Shown: one piece after another, positions 8,171-16,358 of the stretch
Layout of the letters: every line of letters starts with the position of its first letter
How positions within the stretch are numbered: the first letter of the stretch is position 1
Assembly (NCBI GenBank): GCA_944363605.1
Contig: CALVUM010000020.1
Coordinates: 1 to 32,143 of the forward strand
Reading direction: 5' to 3'
DNA: 32,143 nt
DNA from: an uncultured Bacilli bacterium
GTDB lineage: Bacteria; Bacillota_I; Bacilli_A; RF39; UBA660
The notes under the pieces: generated by a model
What the model was told of the DNA's origin: nothing
What the model saw: only the letters and a program-made list of their open reading frames with translations
Databases searched by the model: none
Position numbers and translations under genes: made by a program

Positions 8171-8644
8171 TTAATTATCCATTACCACACTATATTCTAT
8201 TCCAATAACAAGATCGTTCGAAGTATAAAAAGTTAATGATGTATCATCCTTTTTATATATGTAACTAGTTCCCTGTTCCTGATAAGAATTGCCATACGCT
8301 TCTTTCATTTTAGAAACATCATCCGTTATTTTTACTCCTTCTTTAGTCGTCACAGCATCATCTAACAAATAAATAGAATAAATGCGGTCATTCTCGCCAT
8401 CTGGATAAGTCGAAATTTCATAATGCTCATACTTAAATGTCTTATCAAGTCCTTCGAATGCACAACTAGCAACTTCTGAATACTCTAATTCTGTGCCAAA
8501 CTTCTCGCGAGTAAAAATCTCACTTAAAACAAACTCCATATTATTATAAGAAAAAGAATACTTTTCCTCATTTTTTGCTGCTTCTTGTCCACAGCCAACT
8601 AAAAAGATAAAACAAATTATTCCTAAAATTAAAACTTTTTTCAT
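8171..8644 (-). CDS. Small lipoprotein of the MBOAT operon
   Basis: A 157-residue secreted lipoprotein. MKKVLILGIICFIFLVGC is a signal peptide ending in a lipobox, with lipidated Cys18. The mature part begins with a short charged linker, then a compact domain containing SCAFEGLDKTF and later aromatic beta-like strands. I recall similar small domains beside surface acetylation genes in Firmicutes but cannot name the family. It starts directly after the SGNH gene's TAA (ATG at 8644, GTGGAG 5 bases before it), so it is translated from the same message. It is the last gene of the operon. Function unknown; outer-face anchoring with the other operon products is inferred. Confidence 0.8.
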   Translation of the reverse strand: MKKVLILGIICFIFLVGCGQEAAKNEEKYSFSYNNMEFVLSEIFTREKFGTELEYSEVASCAFEGLDKTFKYEHYEISTYPDGENDRIYSIYLLDDAVTTKEGVKITDDVSKMKEAYGNSYQEQGTSYIYKKDDTSLTFYTSNDLVIGIEYSVVMDN

Positions 8645-9655
8645 TTAAACTCCACTTCCAATCTCTTCATAATATTTTTCTAATTCTTTTTCGTAATACA
8701 CACTTACCTCGTTATTCTCACGATAATCGGTTAAAGAATATTTTTCTTTTAAAATAGGCGCAAAATACTTAGAAAGTTTGGTTGCTCCTTGCAAATTTAA
8801 ATGAAGCCCACCATCATAAGTATCCGTACTATAATCTAAGTTTATTTCTAAAATATTTTCCAAAAAATTATAATAATCTAATTGATATTTCGAAGCATAC
8901 TCCTTAATTTTTTCATCATATTCTGAATACCAATAAGGATACAGGCTCGGTGCTTTAATTAAAACAAGTTCTATTCCCTTTTCTTCACAAAGAAGACGAA
9001 TTTTATCTAAATATTGATAGGTTATGTCGGCAAAATCATCTTCAGTCAAAGGTCTTTTCGATGGTAAACTTTTTACTCCATTCACCGCTTGATTAATTAA
9101 AAACCCATTAAAAGTATGCGTCTTTTTCTGAAAAAAATACGTAAAATCTTCTTTTGTTAATTCAAAAATTCGAGAATGATACCGAAGAATTGGAAAAACA
9201 TATGACAAGAAATTTTCTTCTTCCATCATTGAAGAGCGAATAATTTCTACTTTTTCCTTACTCCATTTCATCTTATCAATAGTAAGCCTGTTATATGCTT
9301 CTGAAACTGGCTCGCTATACCGCATCGCATTTACATTAAATATGACCACTTTAGGCGTTTCATATTTTAATGTTTCTTCCAAAATACTATAAGACTGCCA
9401 AATTAACTGCTGACTACTGCCCCTTATATAAGAAGAAATTCCTTCCTCCTCATAAAAAACCATCGGAGAAAAATTGGCATATACTTCGCAATCACCTATA
9501 AAGATCACTTCATGATTTTTTGGTGTATCATAATATTCACTTATCATACTTCCTTCAACTAAACTATCCATATATTTAGGACTGACTAAAACATTTAAAA
9601 ACCAAAAAGTCATCAAAAGTAAAATAAAAATAAGACTAACTCGCACGACTTTCAT
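8645..9655 (-). CDS. SGNH-type membrane-anchored protein with GDC in block I
   Basis: About 336 residues. One N-terminal membrane segment (about 5 to 24) places the rest outside the cell. The fold signature of the SGNH/GDSL family is seen as FIGDCEVYANFSP near 52, where the usual nucleophile Ser of GDS is Cys56, and as YDGGLHLN near 280 (Asp281, His285; one residue wider than the common D-x-x-H). VVIFNVNAMRY near 103 resembles the Asn block. With an MBOAT partner such proteins transfer acyl groups to a surface polymer (compare PatB, DltD, AlgJ/AlgX). The ATG at 9655 is chosen because GAGGTGG lies just upstream; an in-frame TTG at 9667 would overlap the previous stop. Whether the Cys form is active is unknown. 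Confidence 0.8.
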   Translation of the reverse strand: MKVVRVSLIFILLLMTFWFLNVLVSPKYMDSLVEGSMISEYYDTPKNHEVIFIGDCEVYANFSPMVFYEEEGISSYIRGSSQQLIWQSYSILEETLKYETPKVVIFNVNAMRYSEPVSEAYNRLTIDKMKWSKEKVEIIRSSMMEEENFLSYVFPILRYHSRIFELTKEDFTYFFQKKTHTFNGFLINQAVNGVKSLPSKRPLTEDDFADITYQYLDKIRLLCEEKGIELVLIKAPSLYPYWYSEYDEKIKEYASKYQLDYYNFLENILEINLDYSTDTYDGGLHLNLQGATKLSKYFAPILKEKYSLTDYRENNEVSVYYEKELEKYYEEIGSGV

Positions 9656-9663
9656 TTTCCACC

Positions 9664-10908
9664 TCAAAACTTACTATAAATAAAATCATTAACTTCAAAA
9701 CCAATTCCATAAATACCTAGTAAAAGAACTAAAATGCTTATTGATCCCAAAAGTAAAATTTTACTTTCTAAAGAACATTTTTTAAAAAATGTATAAATAC
9801 TCTTTTGTTTTAGATCATAAATTCCTAGAAAAAGAACACTTAAAGCTAATACCACATAATTGGGAATATCTAGACCTAAACTTAAGAAATCCAGAGCAAA
9901 CCCATTTGTAAAAATACTACCAAACTTAGATAAAGCAAGAAAAGTATCTGGATAAACATAGAAAATCCAAGTTAAAGATACAAGACAAAAAGTAACAAGG
10001 ATACTTAAAACTTTTGATTTGAAAGGTTTTGAAAATAAGACAAGCACTCCATGTACAATTCCCCAAACTAAATAATGCGCGCCATGCCAAAAGCCTGAAA
10101 TCAAAAAAGTAAGTAAAATATTTATTTTAGCTCGCCATTTACTAACTCGGTTTCCCCCTAAAGGAATATAAACATAATCCTTTAACCAATTACTTAAAGA
10201 AATATGCCACCGTCGCCAAAATTCCTTCACACTTTTTGAAAAATATGGTGCATTAAAGTTTTCTGGTAATTCTATATCAAAAATTTTTGAAAACCCTAAA
10301 ACGATATCAATACCACCGCTGAAATCGGCATAAAGTAAAATAGAATACAGAAAACACGCGAATAAAACATATAATCCATTTAAATCATTTGTTGTAATTG
10401 TACCAATTAAAATAGATACTCGACCGGCAATCACAAGTTTTTTAAATGCTCCAACTAAAATACGTAATAAACCACCAAAAACATTCTCGCCAGTTATTTT
10501 TTTCTTTTTTAAAATTTCCTTTTTAAAATCTTCATACCGATTAATCGGACCTAAAAGTAAACAAGGAAAATAAAAGAGATATAAAGCATAAGTATATAAA
10601 TCACTTTTCTTTATTTTTCCACGATAAATATCTATTAAATAAGAAAGTATTTCTAAAGTAAAATAAGATACCCCAAGTAAAGAGAAAAAGGAAAAAGTAT
10701 TTGGATAACTTCCAGAAATTTTAGTAAGTATTAAAACAAGTAAAGGAATACTAATTCCTAAAAACAAAATCCATTTTTTCTTCTTTTTCTTTAAAATATT
10801 CCCAATAAAATAAGAATAAAAAAGGGCAAAAGTGATATAAATGAAACTAGGTAAGCCATTTAGAAATACGAACAAAATGCTTCCTATAAGAAAGAAAATC
10901 GAAATCAT
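9664..10908 (-). CDS. MBOAT family O-acyltransferase (DltB/PatA/AlgI-like)
   Basis: A polytopic membrane protein of about 414 residues, close to the usual size. It moves an acyl group, probably acetyl, across the membrane for attachment to an outer polymer. Visible MBOAT marks are FPCLLLGPINRYEDF near 114, FWRRWHISLSNWLKDYVYIPLGGNR near 231 (His235) and SGFWHGAHYLVWGIVHG near 272 with the catalytic His275. The ATG at 10908 overlaps the preceding gene's TGA as ATGA, and GGAGG lies 7 bases upstream. It is flanked by an SGNH-type partner downstream, the standard arrangement for O-acylation systems. DltA and DltC are absent here, so D-alanylation is less likely than O-acetylation. The acceptor polymer cannot be identified. 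Confidence 0.92.
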   Translation of the reverse strand: MISIFFLIGSILFVFLNGLPSFIYITFALFYSYFIGNILKKKKKKWILFLGISIPLLVLILTKISGSYPNTFSFFSLLGVSYFTLEILSYLIDIYRGKIKKSDLYTYALYLFYFPCLLLGPINRYEDFKKEILKKKKITGENVFGGLLRILVGAFKKLVIAGRVSILIGTITTNDLNGLYVLFACFLYSILLYADFSGGIDIVLGFSKIFDIELPENFNAPYFSKSVKEFWRRWHISLSNWLKDYVYIPLGGNRVSKWRAKINILLTFLISGFWHGAHYLVWGIVHGVLVLFSKPFKSKVLSILVTFCLVSLTWIFYVYPDTFLALSKFGSIFTNGFALDFLSLGLDIPNYVVLALSVLFLGIYDLKQKSIYTFFKKCSLESKILLLGSISILVLLLGIYGIGFEVNDFIYSKF

Positions 10909-12533
10909 GAGTTTGCCTCCGGCCACAATGTGCGGTCCCAGTCTCGTGGATGCGATTGATACTGAAGCATTTCATATCTTTTTTGATCATTGGCTAAAAT
11001 AATTCCCTCTTGTTTTGAACCTGGTGTCGAATCTGTATGATACCATTTGCCATTTACTTTAACCATATTCCAATAATGCGTTTTATCAGTTGTCCATATC
11101 AGAAGTGTTTCATACCCCTTTTCTTTTAAAACAGCTTCCATGATCTTCGCATGAACATAGCAGTTCCCACGATAATTTGTTAAGCCGTACCAAACTGGAT
11201 CATCTCCACCCCAACTATCACTATAGTGAATATTTGATTTTATATAACTATTAATTTCCGGTACGGTATTACCTGCTTTACTAGCAAAAGCTTGCACTTT
11301 TTTTTGCGTATCAAAAAGGTCATGATTTACTGTAATTTTTCGCGTTACCTTTTTCTCATTTCCCGCTTTATCAATTGCTGTATAGGTTGCATAATAGGTT
11401 CCAGCTTCTTTTAAAGACACACGACTTGTATCTACTGTAAAAGAAACAACTCCATCCTTATTATCTTTGGCTGTAACTCCTAAATTAAAATCAAAAGCAG
11501 AATTTTTTCTTACAGACACATCAGATAAACCATAGAATACTGGAGGTTCAGTATCATGAATAATATGTAATTTCGTTTTTTGTTCTATTTTGTTTCCATG
11601 AGCATCACTCGCTTCAATGACAATTTCTTGTTCTCCCACTGTTTTATAAGTGATTTCAGTTTTTAAATTTGTAGTAAACGATGAAGCATCCGAAACAGAA
11701 GCAATAAAATCTTCTTTAGAAATGCTCTCTACATCATCAAATATTGTTACTTCTTTTAATGTCAAATTTGGGGGTAAACTATCTTGAATAATAATTTTGG
11801 AAATAAAACTCTGCCCATTTACGACTGCACAAATTTCATATTCCCCAATTCCGCTAGCATTAATTTTCGCAATATCTTCATCTTTAATTGAAGAAATATC
11901 TTTTTTATCATAAACCAAATCTTCTTTTGATAATTTATTTCCTAGTTCTAAAGTAAAAGACGTTTTTATCACACCTATATGCAAAAACACTTCTCCTATC
12001 GTAATATTTCCATAAGCATCTTTTACTTCTATTTGAACAGGATAATCTCCAAAACCAGTAATTTCTGGTACACTTAAAGCTGTTACTGTCAATTGAGAAA
12101 TATCGCTTTTTGATTCAATAAAATCATCGACTGCAAAAACATAATTTGTATAGGCATAAACATCTTTAAAAACAACCTCTGGAGCAGTAGTATCCACTAC
12201 ATGAACATTCACTCTCTTTGTAATTCCTAAATCCTTAATTAGAACAACATAATCTCCAACTTTAGACAAGTCAATCGTTGTTATATCCGTTACAAATCCA
12301 TCAAATGAATTCGTTCTTCCATTATAAAAAAAATCACTTAACAAAATTTCTTCAGTTCCAAGTTCTATATAAACATCCTTTTTACTGCGCCAACAAAAAA
12401 TAGCGACAAAAATAAACAAAATAAAAATCACACTTATAACTAGCATACCAATACAAAGCTTAAAAATTTTTTTGTCAATTCTTTTTGTTGTTTCTTCTTC
12501 TACATTCCCTAAAACTTCCTCTTTTTTTCTCAT
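10905..12533 (-). CDS. Membrane-anchored protein with Ig-like repeats and transglutaminase-like domain
   Basis: A 542-residue protein. A basic cytoplasmic head (1 to 24) is followed by a membrane segment (about 25 to 47), then about five Ig-like/DUF5011-type repeats (about 53 to 403), several opening with a T-x-P-P or T-T-A-P motif and closing with D-x-x-G-N. The C-terminus (about 440 to 510) is a transglutaminase-like papain-fold domain with Cys458 (RGNCYVHA), His486 (DKTHYWNM) and Asp501 (HTDSTPG), a complete triad. It is first in the operon, behind an extended -10 promoter. Such domains act as amidases, proteases or crosslinkers on wall or surface polymers; the reaction here is not known. 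The Ig repeats probably act as a stalk through the wall. Confidence 0.87.
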   Translation of the reverse strand: MRKKEEVLGNVEEETTKRIDKKIFKLCIGMLVISVIFILFIFVAIFCWRSKKDVYIELGTEEILLSDFFYNGRTNSFDGFVTDITTIDLSKVGDYVVLIKDLGITKRVNVHVVDTTAPEVVFKDVYAYTNYVFAVDDFIESKSDISQLTVTALSVPEITGFGDYPVQIEVKDAYGNITIGEVFLHIGVIKTSFTLELGNKLSKEDLVYDKKDISSIKDEDIAKINASGIGEYEICAVVNGQSFISKIIIQDSLPPNLTLKEVTIFDDVESISKEDFIASVSDASSFTTNLKTEITYKTVGEQEIVIEASDAHGNKIEQKTKLHIIHDTEPPVFYGLSDVSVRKNSAFDFNLGVTAKDNKDGVVSFTVDTSRVSLKEAGTYYATYTAIDKAGNEKKVTRKITVNHDLFDTQKKVQAFASKAGNTVPEINSYIKSNIHYSDSWGGDDPVWYGLTNYRGNCYVHAKIMEAVLKEKGYETLLIWTTDKTHYWNMVKVNGKWYHTDSTPGSKQEGIILANDQKRYEMLQYQSHPRDWDRTLWPEANS

Positions 12534-12577
12534 ACACTCTTACTCCAATACTATACACAAACCATTATTCCAAAAAA

Positions 12578-12590
12578 ATTATATCAAAAA
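12578..12590 (-). promoter_or_regulatory. Extended -10 promoter for the transglutaminase/MBOAT operon
   Basis: On the minus strand this reads TTTTTGATATAAT, identical to the element before the MurT-like gene. TGATATAAT is an extended -10. It lies about 45 bases before the first ATG of the operon. No strong -35 is visible. Confidence 0.6.
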
Positions 12591-12744
12591 CCTGCCTATT
12601 CTTCTAGCCCAAAATGAAAAATCTTGAAAAAATACAGTTTTATAAAAAATTAGTAAATGAAAAATAATTAGTGTAATGTTTGTTTCAATAAGGGAATTAA
12701 ACAAAAAACAGCAACAATTGAGTTTAATAAATCCTTTAAAATAG

Positions 12745-12772
12745 TTGACTATTTTCAGTTGTATGATACAAT
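12745..12772 (+). promoter_or_regulatory. Promoter of the MarR/radical SAM/nitroreductase operon
   Basis: TTGACT (12745 to 12750), a 16-base spacer and TACAAT (12767 to 12772). The start codon of the MarR gene follows 28 bases after the -10, with AAAGGAG in between. Confidence 0.7.
12759..12771. promoter_or_regulatory. Perfect palindrome, likely MarR operator
   Basis: TTGTAT-G-ATACAA is a perfect 6+1+6 inverted repeat lying across the spacer and -10 box. A repressor bound here would block the polymerase, and the first gene behind it is a MarR regulator. Autorepression is inferred from position and symmetry. Confidence 0.6.
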
Positions 12773-12800
12773 ATGTAGGAAGCTACATAAAGGAGAAAAA

Positions 12801-13235
12801 ATGAAAAATATAGGACAGCTTATAAAACAAATTTCAAATATTCTAATTAATGATATGAACAAAAGATTAAATGATTATGATCTTACTTTTTCCCAACTTC
12901 AAGTATTACTAACCATTAAAGAATCTGCTAATAGTATTTGTCAAAAAGATCTTGCCGAGAAATTAAAAGTAAGACATACAACATTGATTGATATATTAAA
13001 AATACTAGCTAGAAAAGAATTAATTCGTAAAAACACTAGCAAGATTAACGCAAAATATACAGAAATTAATTTAACCTATAAAGGTATAGAAACATTACAA
13101 AAATTGGACATAGGAAAAGATAAAACTGAGGAAATGATAGCTAAAACTTTAGGCTTTATGAGTGTAGAAGAAATGATTCATAAATTTGATGAAGTTTTAA
13201 AAAAATTAGAAGAGGGATTACAGTATGAAGATTAA
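12801..13235 (+). CDS. MarR family transcriptional regulator
   Basis: About 144 residues. A winged helix-turn-helix core runs from TFSQLQVLLTIKES through CQKDLAEKLKVRHTTLIDILKILARKELI, with the wing in RKNTSKINAKYTEINLT, and dimer-forming helices at both ends. The ATG at 12801 has AAAGGAG 6 bases upstream; earlier in-frame codons fall inside the promoter. It is the first gene of a three-gene operon and overlaps the radical SAM gene by 11 bases. A perfect palindrome on its promoter suggests autorepression relieved by a small molecule, in line with the redox-type genes behind it. The ligand is not known. Confidence 0.9.
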   Translation: MKNIGQLIKQISNILINDMNKRLNDYDLTFSQLQVLLTIKESANSICQKDLAEKLKVRHTTLIDILKILARKELIRKNTSKINAKYTEINLTYKGIETLQKLDIGKDKTEEMIAKTLGFMSVEEMIHKFDEVLKKLEEGLQYED

Positions 13236-14085
13236 TAAAATAAAAGCCAAAAATATTCTTTCTAAATCAAATTTACCGGTATCAGATTATTCCGTAAATC
13301 CTTATATTGGCTGTACTCATTCTTGTAAATATTGCTATGCTTCATTTATGAAAAGATTCACGAATCATAAAGAACCATGGGGAACTTTTGTAGATATTAA
13401 ATATTGGGAGCCAATTAAAAATCCTCAAAAATGCGCTGGTAAAGAGCTATTTATTGGCTCTGTAACTGATCCATATATGCCATTAGAAAAAAAATACAAA
13501 AGAACCAGATGTTTACTCGAAGAAATAAAAGGAAGTGATTGTAAAATTACTATTGCAACAAAATCCGACTTAATTTTAAGGGATCTAGATTTAATTAAAA
13601 CATTTAAAAAAGCCAGAGTATCATGGTCCATTAATACTTTAGATGAACAATTTAGAAGCGAGATGGATAATTCAATATCTATTGAAAGAAAAATAAAAGC
13701 TATGAAAAAGTTTCATGAAGCTGGAATTAGAACAACGTGTTTTATCTCCCCTATTTTTCCAGGAATAACAGATATAAAAAAAATCATTCTAAAAACAAAA
13801 GAGTATTGCAACCTCATATGGCTTGAAAATCTTAACTTAAGAGGAGAATATAAACAAACTATCTTAAATTATATCAAAGAGAAATATCCTAAGCTGTATC
13901 CTTTGTATGATGAAATATACAATAAAAATAAAAGAGATTATTGGGAACAATTAGATAAAGAAATAAAAGAATTTTGTCAAGCACAAAATCTAGAATATGT
14001 AAGAAATAACGACTCAGTAGAACATAATATAGATGAACCACCGGTTGTAGTGAATTATTTTTATCATGAAGAAATCAAAAAATAA
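13225..14085 (+). CDS. Radical SAM protein, SPL (spore photoproduct lyase-like) family
   Basis: A 286-residue radical SAM enzyme. The cluster motif GCTHSCKYCYASF gives C-x3-C-x2-C at Cys30, Cys34 and Cys37, preceded by the typical NPYIGC. LFIGSVTDPYMPLE and ITIATKSDLILRD near 75 to 115 fit the half-barrel of SPL-like proteins often annotated as SplB-like or Rv2578c-like. A true spore photoproduct lyase is usually larger, near 340 residues, with a further conserved Cys near its C-terminus that is not evident here. The substrate is unknown. The ATG lies inside the end of the MarR gene, so the two are translationally coupled, and a nitroreductase follows 16 bases after the stop. Confidence 0.85.
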   Translation: MKINKIKAKNILSKSNLPVSDYSVNPYIGCTHSCKYCYASFMKRFTNHKEPWGTFVDIKYWEPIKNPQKCAGKELFIGSVTDPYMPLEKKYKRTRCLLEEIKGSDCKITIATKSDLILRDLDLIKTFKKARVSWSINTLDEQFRSEMDNSISIERKIKAMKKFHEAGIRTTCFISPIFPGITDIKKIILKTKEYCNLIWLENLNLRGEYKQTILNYIKEKYPKLYPLYDEIYNKNKRDYWEQLDKEIKEFCQAQNLEYVRNNDSVEHNIDEPPVVVNYFYHEEIKK

Positions 14086-14101
14086 ATATAGGAGGAAAAA
14101 A

Positions 14102-14731
14102 ATGGAATTTTATGAAGTAATTAATAAAAGAAGAACAACTAGAGAATTTTTAAATAAAGACGTTGACTTTGCAAGAATTAAAAGAATTTTAGAAGCTGGT
14201 AATAAAGCACCCACGTGGAATCATAATCGCAATTGGAGTTTTATTATTTTGAAAACTGATAAAGAAAAAGAATTTGCTTTTGAATATGCCAAGCAAATTG
14301 CCGAGAAATTTGATGCAGAAAAATATTTAAATGTTCCAAGACCTTATCCAATAACATTAGGTCAAAAAATGTATGCTCATGCTATGCCAAGACAATTTAC
14401 AATGCTAAAAGATGCCCCTTATGTAATCATACCAGTATTTAAACCAAAAGAAATAAATGGTGGTAAGGGAGTTTCAAGTTTAAATCCATTTTCAACTATT
14501 TGGTGTGTTATAGAAAATATCTTTTTAGCTGCAACAGCAGAAGGACTTTCGTGTTCAATGCGAATACCATTAAACGAAGAGCATGACATCGTTAAAGCCA
14601 AATTAAAAATACCAGCATCCTATATGATTCCAGTATTTATTGGAATTGGTTATGCCGATAAAGCCGAAAAAGAATTGGAACAAAAATATCCAGAAATAGA
14701 AAAACAAATCCATTTTGGTAAATGGAAATAA
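14102..14731 (+). CDS. Nitroreductase family protein
   Basis: About 209 residues, FMN-dependent nitroreductase fold. INKRRTTREFLNKDVD at the N-terminus is the usual flavin phosphate-binding block, followed by ILEAGNKAPTWNHNRNWSF. NPFSTIWCVIENIFLAATAEGLSCSMRIPL near 140 to 170 is the conserved second block, and VFIGIGYADKAE comes near the end. GGAGG lies 6 bases before the ATG. It is the last gene of the MarR operon and ends at a hairpin terminator. It may reduce nitro compounds, quinones or an oxidised intermediate of the radical SAM protein; this is inference. Confidence 0.88.
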   Translation: MEFYEVINKRRTTREFLNKDVDFARIKRILEAGNKAPTWNHNRNWSFIILKTDKEKEFAFEYAKQIAEKFDAEKYLNVPRPYPITLGQKMYAHAMPRQFTMLKDAPYVIIPVFKPKEINGGKGVSSLNPFSTIWCVIENIFLAATAEGLSCSMRIPLNEEHDIVKAKLKIPASYMIPVFIGIGYADKAEKELEQKYPEIEKQIHFGKWK

Positions 14732-14733
14732 AG

Positions 14734-14762
14734 AAAGATCAGCTTAATTAGTTGGTCTTTTT
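14734..14762. terminator. Rho-independent terminator between nitroreductase and ftsQ
   Basis: AAAGATCAGCT and AGTTGGTCTTT pair over 11 bases with two G-U wobbles and a 5-base loop, then a T-run. It begins 3 bases after the nitroreductase stop and touches the ftsQ stop; the reverse direction also has a T-rich tail, so it may serve both genes. Confidence 0.75.
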
Positions 14763-15462
14763 AAGAATATAAACTAAAAGAAATTTTATCACTTGAAGAA
14801 TCCAAATACAAAATTCCTTGTTTACCTTCCAAAGAAGCATAAATTTCAATATACGTATTTAATTTTGACATATTAATTAGATTTACATAAACACTGTTTC
14901 CATCAGTCATTCTAAGAAAAAATCTTGTCTCGTCAATCATTACATCATTACTCTGCCATGGCTGATACTCAATTTCACTAATCAAAGAAAGAACATTTAA
15001 ATCAATTAAAGATAAGGTTTCTATAAGTCTTTTATAAAGCGTATCAGGAACGTAATTGATAAGTGTTGGCACGCCCCCTAAATCATTTTTAGATATTTCC
15101 TTTTTATTACTTAATACAAGTTTATTACTATTTCGATTAAAAAATAATGGTTTTGCTTCTTCTATTTCAATTGTTAATGTTCCAAATAAACTCTTATGAA
15201 CTTTTACTTTGTCGATTTCTTCAATCGTTAAAATTCTTGTTTTAATTTCCTTTGCACTAACCCGAAATAAATAAGGATAATTTTTAAAACCAGAAGAAGT
15301 TATAATCTCATGATCACTAACTCTAGTATTACCAGTAATGATTATTCTTTTCGTTTTAACAAAAAAAAGATAAAGAAAAATAAGGACCACACAAAAAAGA
15401 AGAAAGAATATTTTAAGTACTGCTTTCCACTTGATTCGTCTTTTTATTACTTTCTTCTTCAT
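14761..15462 (-). CDS. ftsQ: Cell division protein FtsQ/DivIB
   Basis: A bitopic division protein of about 233 residues. A very basic cytoplasmic head (MKKKVIKRRIKWK) leads into one membrane helix (about 15 to 34), followed by a POTRA domain (KRIIITGNTRVSDHEII through TLTIEIEEAKPLFF) and an extracellular beta domain. It joins FtsL and FtsB to activate septal synthesis. The start at 15462 has GGTGAGG just upstream; an ATG at 15474 overlapping the murB stop is the alternative. It is the last gene of the murG-murB-ftsQ operon. ftsL, ftsA and ftsZ are not in the window. Sequence in this family is poorly conserved, so the call rests on architecture and position. Confidence 0.85.
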   Translation of the reverse strand: MKKKVIKRRIKWKAVLKIFFLLFCVVLIFLYLFFVKTKRIIITGNTRVSDHEIITSSGFKNYPYLFRVSAKEIKTRILTIEEIDKVKVHKSLFGTLTIEIEEAKPLFFNRNSNKLVLSNKKEISKNDLGGVPTLINYVPDTLYKRLIETLSLIDLNVLSLISEIEYQPWQSNDVMIDETRFFLRMTDGNSVYVNLINMSKLNTYIEIYASLEGKQGILYLDSSSDKISFSLYS

Positions 15463-15467
15463 ATGCC

Positions 15468-16358
15468 TCACCATTTCTTTATTTCTTGTTCTAAGATAAG
15501 GTCAATATGATAAACCCTTTCTACCTCATCATGTATTAATTGTATCAAACTTCGTATATCTTTTCCAGTTGCATTTCCTAAATTGATAATAAAATTTGCA
15601 TGTTTGACACTTATCATCGCATCCCCTATCCTTTTTCCTTTTAAACCTAAATCATCAATAACTTTTCCACTAGGCAACAAAGGTGTTGGATTTCTAAAAA
15701 CACTACCCGCACTTGGATATTCTAAAGGTTGAGTAGCTAATCTTCTTTGCAACCGTTCTTTAATAATAGCTAAAGATTTATCCTTTTTACCCTCTGGAAA
15801 AACAAAAACGGCCTCTAAAATAATGCAACCAGGATGTTCTTTAAAAAAAGTAGTTCGATACGCATGGGAAAGTTCTTTCTTAAAAGAAGTTTTTACCTCA
15901 CCACTCAAAGTTATATACCGTACACTTTTTAAATATTCAAAAGTAGATACTTTATATGCTTCAGCATTGCCATATATAGAACCCCCAATAGTTCCAGGAA
16001 TACCACTTGCCCATTCTAACCCACTTAAACCATGTTCAATAATATCACGAGCTAAAAAGTTAATCATAACTCCAGCTCCAACCGTCACTTCATTTTCGTG
16101 ATACTCAATTTTTTTTAGTCGATCAAGTTTTAAAATAACTCCTTCATACATCGTATCCGACAAAATAACATTCGAGCCATTTCCTAAAACAAAAAATTCC
16201 AGATTTTGCTCTTTAGCATAATTTAAAAACTGAAGAATATCCGCTTCATCTTTCGGATGAAGTAAATACTTAGTACTTGTTTTAATGCGATAAGTATTTA
16301 GTGTTTCTAAAGAGACATTTTCTTCTAAAACGCCGAACTTCTGTAATTTTTCATTCAT
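15468..16358 (-). CDS. murB: UDP-N-acetylenolpyruvoylglucosamine reductase
   Basis: The FAD enzyme that forms UDP-MurNAc with NADPH, the second committed step of peptidoglycan synthesis. 296 residues, the length of the short Gram-positive type IIb enzyme. The FAD domain has LGNGSNVILSD near 59 and SGIPGTIGGSIYGNAEAY near 119; the C-terminal part has YPSAGSVFRNP near 222 with the catalytic Ser. KHANFIINLGNATGKDI is the usual late block. Its ATG overlaps the murG TGA as ATGA. Order murG-murB-ftsQ is the one found in many Firmicutes dcw clusters. Confidence 0.96.
   Translation of the reverse strand: MNEKLQKFGVLEENVSLETLNTYRIKTSTKYLLHPKDEADILQFLNYAKEQNLEFFVLGNGSNVILSDTMYEGVILKLDRLKKIEYHENEVTVGAGVMINFLARDIIEHGLSGLEWASGIPGTIGGSIYGNAEAYKVSTFEYLKSVRYITLSGEVKTSFKKELSHAYRTTFFKEHPGCIILEAVFVFPEGKKDKSLAIIKERLQRRLATQPLEYPSAGSVFRNPTPLLPSGKVIDDLGLKGKRIGDAMISVKHANFIINLGNATGKDIRSLIQLIHDEVERVYHIDLILEQEIKKW

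Noticed and set aside
10905..12533. Treating the region as a dlt operon because of the MBOAT gene
   Set aside because: No DltA adenylating enzyme or DltC carrier is present, and the partner is an SGNH-type protein with a transglutaminase-like gene, which points to another acylation system.
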